Positions 38,647 through 41,060 of a stretch of DNA of 41,060 nt are shown piece after piece (the stretch's first letter is position 1; every line of letters starts with the position of its first letter). Source of the stretch: Streptomyces griseoluteus (lineage in GTDB: Bacteria > Actinomycetota > Actinomycetes > Streptomycetales > Streptomycetaceae); contig JOBE01000059.1 in the NCBI GenBank assembly GCA_000717735.1, forward strand, positions 1 to 41,060, read 5' to 3'. Below the pieces are notes generated by a model. That model made no database searches. It was not told the DNA's origin and saw only the letters and a list, made by a program, of their open reading frames with translations. Made by a program: the position numbers and the translations under genes.

Positions 38647-40551
38647 ATGACCGACGCACACCGGAGCCACGATTCGGCTCCGCGGCCCACTCCCAGGGCG
38701 GGGAGCCGGTCGAGGAGCAGGCTGATGCGCGGCGTGACCGCCGCCGCGCTCGCCTTCTCCGCGCTCGCCGGACTGCCGCAGACCGCGCACGCGGCCACCG
38801 CACGGCAGGTGGAGCGACTCGACCGGGGCCTCACCAGCACCCACACCAGCACCGGGAACCTGGTGTCGTGGCGCTGGCTCGCCACCGATCCGAACGACGT
38901 GGCGTTCCACGTCTACCGCGGCACCACCAGGCTCACCTCCACACCCGTCACGGCCTCCACGAACTACTTCGACGCCGGAGCCCCCGACTCGGCCGACTAC
39001 ACGGTCCGGGCGGTGGTCAACGGCACGGAGCAGCCGGCCTCCGAGCACGCCCTCCAGTTCCGCCCCGGGTACCTCGACGTGCCGATCTCGCCGCCCGCCG
39101 GCGGGACGACCCCGGACGGCGTGGCGTACACCTACGAGGCCAACGACGCCTCCGCGGGCGACCTCGACGGCGACGGCAGGCTCGACCTGGTCCTCAAGTG
39201 GCAGCCGACCAACGCCAAGGACAACTCGCAGTCCGGCCACACCGGCAACACGATCGTCGACGGCATACGACTCGACGGCACCCGGCTGTGGCGCGTCGAC
39301 CTCGGCCGCAACATCCGCTCCGGCGCGCACTACACGCAGTTCCAGGTGTACGACTACGACGGCGACGGCCGGGCCGAGGTCGCCATGAAGACCGCCGACG
39401 GAACCCGGGACGGTACGGGCGCGGTCATCGGCAGCTCCTCGGCCGACCATCGCAACTCCAGCGGATACGTCCTGGCCGGCCCCGAATACCTGACGATGTT
39501 CAACGGCCAGACCGGCAAGGCCATGGGCACCGTCGACTACGTCCCCGCCCGCGGCACCGTCTCCTCCTGGGGCGACTCCTACGGCAACCGCGTCGACCGC
39601 TTCCTCGCCGGCACCGCCTATCTCGACGGCGCCCGCCCCTCCCTGATCATGGCCCGCGGCTACTACACCCGTACCGTCATCGCCGCCTGGGACTGGCGGA
39701 ACGGCCAGTTCACCCGCCGCTGGACCTTCGACACCAACTCCTCCACCAACACGGGCAAGGGCTACGACGGCCAGGGCAACCACAGTCTGTCGATCGCGGA
39801 CGTCGACGCCGACGGCAGGGACGAGATCGTCTACGGCGCGATGACCGTCGACGACAACGGCGCCGGCCTCTGGACGAACCGGCTCGGCCACGGCGACGCG
39901 GGCCACGTCGGCGACCTCGACCCGTCGCGGGCGGGCCTGGAGTACTTCAAGGTCTCCGAGGACAGGAGCAAGCCCGGCTCCTGGCTGGCCGACGCGCGCA
40001 CCGGACAGGTCCTGTGGCAGACCGCCTCGGGCGCCGACAACGGCCGGGGCGTCGCCGCCGACGTCTACGCGGGCAGCCCCGGCGCCGAGGCGTGGTCCGC
40101 CTCCGACACCACCCTGCGCTCGGCGACCGGAGCCTCCCTCGGCCGGGAACCGTCCAGCATCAACTTCCTGTCCTGGTGGGACGGCGACACCGTCCGCGAA
40201 CTCCTCGACGGCACCCGCATCGACAAGTACGGCACCTCGGGCGACACCCGCCTGCTGACCGGCTCCGGCGTCTCCTCCAACAACACCACCAAGTCCACCC
40301 CCGCCCTGTCCGGCGACATCCTCGGCGACTGGCGCGAGGAGGTCGTCTGGCGGACCGGCGACAACCGAGCCCTGCGTATCTACTCGACGCCCCACCAGAC
40401 CGGCACCAGGATCACCACCCTGCTCCACGACACCCAGTACCGCACGGCCCTCGCCTGGCAGAACACCGCCTACAACCAGCCCCCGCACCCGAGCTTCTTC
40501 ATCGGCGCGGGCATGCCCACCCCGCCGCGCCCGACCGTCTACACCCCCTGA
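38647..40551 (+). CDS. Secreted rhamnogalacturonan lyase, PL11 family
   Basis: A 634-residue exported protein. A signal peptide of about 49 residues has a basic start (RAGSRSRSRLMR) and a hydrophobic core, ending near AHA-AT. Residues ~55-150 form a fibronectin-like domain. The rest is the eight-bladed propeller of PL11 (YesW/YesX type), with repeated Ca-binding DxDGDG loops (DLDGDGRLDL, DYDGDGRAEV, DVDADGRDEI) and GDWREEVVWR near the C-terminus. It should cleave the rhamnogalacturonan I backbone of plant pectin by beta-elimination. ACGGAGG precedes the ATG. The strong promoter and CebR-like operator suggest induction during plant-biomass use. Otherwise complete. Confidence 0.92.
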   Translation: MTDAHRSHDSAPRPTPRAGSRSRSRLMRGVTAAALAFSALAGLPQTAHAATARQVERLDRGLTSTHTSTGNLVSWRWLATDPNDVAFHVYRGTTRLTSTPVTASTNYFDAGAPDSADYTVRAVVNGTEQPASEHALQFRPGYLDVPISPPAGGTTPDGVAYTYEANDASAGDLDGDGRLDLVLKWQPTNAKDNSQSGHTGNTIVDGIRLDGTRLWRVDLGRNIRSGAHYTQFQVYDYDGDGRAEVAMKTADGTRDGTGAVIGSSSADHRNSSGYVLAGPEYLTMFNGQTGKAMGTVDYVPARGTVSSWGDSYGNRVDRFLAGTAYLDGARPSLIMARGYYTRTVIAAWDWRNGQFTRRWTFDTNSSTNTGKGYDGQGNHSLSIADVDADGRDEIVYGAMTVDDNGAGLWTNRLGHGDAGHVGDLDPSRAGLEYFKVSEDRSKPGSWLADARTGQVLWQTASGADNGRGVAADVYAGSPGAEAWSASDTTLRSATGASLGREPSSINFLSWWDGDTVRELLDGTRIDKYGTSGDTRLLTGSGVSSNNTTKSTPALSGDILGDWREEVVWRTGDNRALRIYSTPHQTGTRITTLLHDTQYRTALAWQNTAYNQPPHPSFFIGAGMPTPPRPTVYTP

Positions 40552-40581
40552 ACGACGACGAGGAGTTTCAGAGTTCTCCGG

Positions 40582-40983
40582 CTACGACTTCCTCACCCCG
40601 AGCCTGTGGATCAAGATCCCCGGCAAGCTGAAGCCGCCCATCGACAGGCCGAGCAGGTCGACCTGCTCGTACCCGAGGGCCCGGACGAACAGCACGGTGT
40701 CGCGGGCCATCGCCTCGATGGTGTCGGGCGTGGAGCCGCCGGACGCGCCGACGCCGCGGTTGTCGTAGGTGATCACCCGGCGGTGGGCGGCGAGTCCGTC
40801 GACTACGCGGGGGTCCCAGTCGTCCAGGACAGCGGACAGGTGGTTGAGGAGGATCAGCGGCACGCCGTCGTCCGGGCCGAGCTCCCGGTAGACGAAGTCA
40901 ACACCGCGCACGGACACGGAACGGGTCGGCGTGTTCGCGTACGACGTCGGGGTGGGGGTGGGGGAACTGGACGCTGCGCTCAT
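40582..40983 (-). pseudogene. Alpha/beta hydrolase, broken after the nucleophile elbow
   Basis: The first ~117 of 133 residues are a normal alpha/beta hydrolase N-terminus: RELGPDDGVPLILLNHLSA, YDNRGVGASGG and the nucleophile elbow GLSMGGF. After that phenylalanine (40632-40630) the sequence changes to an unrelated tail and stops, whereas family members are about 270-290 residues and continue with helices and the Asp/His of the triad. Either a deletion/rearrangement or an assembly chimera at about 40552-40632 removed the rest. The + strand in this short stretch reads openly (SGYDFLTPSLWIKIPGK), as if from another gene. The gene lies just before the adapter at the contig end, which makes an artefact more likely. 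Confidence 0.7.
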
Positions 40984-40999
40984 GACCGGGTCCTAGGGG

Positions 41000-41060
41000 C
41001 TGTCTCTTATACACATCTGACGCTGCCGACGAATAGAGAGGTGTAGATCTCGGTGGTCGC
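41000..41060. other. Illumina Nextera adapter, not genomic
   Basis: The 19-bp Nextera mosaic end (CTGTCTCTTATACACATCT) starts at 41000, followed by the Nextera GACGCTGCCGACGA linker (41019-41032). Next is ATAGAGAG (41033-41040), the reverse complement of an i5 index used with this kit. The final 20 bases (41041-41060) match the complement of the P5 flow-cell primer. The contig should end at 40999. Confidence 0.97.

Noticed and set aside
1..41060. tRNA, rRNA, insertion sequences, integrases, attachment sites or replication origins
   Set aside because: No cloverleaf, transposase or integrase motif, or paired terminal repeats were noticed on either strand.

Overview
The window is high-GC actinobacterial DNA and almost certainly comes from a Streptomyces chromosome. 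The evidence is very high G+C, GTG starts, TTA leucine codons restricted to four sites, TANNNT-type -10 boxes placed 6-8 bases before start codons, and a clpP3/clpP4-like pair, a MmyB-like regulator and an N-acetylgalactosamine locus of Streptomyces type. No tRNA, rRNA, CRISPR array or insertion sequence was seen. The last 61 bases are not genomic: they are Illumina Nextera adapter.

Left part (1-7400), carbohydrate uptake: a PaaI-like thioesterase, then an inositol-dehydrogenase-like oxidoreductase divergent from a GntR regulator. These are followed by a tightly coupled set: lipoprotein sugar-binding protein, CUT2 permease, single-domain ATPase, ROK sugar kinase and a small membrane-anchored protein. 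Next come a MarR regulator and a divergent drug-exporter-like MFS protein, whose shared promoter region carries three matching TTGA-N5-TCAA operators (7841-9488). A PAS-PAS-GAF-SpoIIE-HATPase signalling phosphatase follows (9526-11928).

Middle part (12-17.6 kb), a locus that reads as N-acetylgalactosamine use: a class II ketose-bisphosphate aldolase and an AgaS-like SIS isomerase, divergent from a DeoR regulator, facing a secreted GH109-type alpha-N-acetylgalactosaminidase and a secreted NEW3-like protein. The logic is release of GalNAc outside the cell, then AgaS and tagatose-bisphosphate aldolase steps inside, under a DeoR/AgaR-type repressor. From 17.8 to 22.6 kb are an aminotransferase, a phosphosugar-isomerase-like SIS protein with an SDR, a small methyltransferase and a dienelactone-hydrolase-like protein.

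Specialised-metabolism block (about 22.9-35.5 kb): clpP3/clpP4-like proteases, a MmyB-like XRE regulator, a dimodular C-A-T-C-A-T-TE NRPS (first A domain with a serine code, second proline-like but altered), an O-methyltransferase-fold protein and a group A flavin monooxygenase. An acyl-loading dimodular Ser/Pro NRPS with an FAD monooxygenase is the hallmark of bacterial pyrrolizidine and brabantamide-type pathways, so this is the best candidate for an undescribed system. All four in-frame TTA codons found by eye in the window fall here (clpP4, twice in the XRE regulator, and the methyltransferase), which suggests bldA control. The predicted ClpP4 lacks its catalytic histidine.

Right end (35.6-41 kb): a one-frame fusion of a hexapeptide acyltransferase with an SGNH hydrolase, a divergent PucR regulator, and a secreted PL11 rhamnogalacturonan lyase with a strong promoter and a CebR-like operator at its start site. 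A broken alpha/beta hydrolase and the adapter sequence end the contig.
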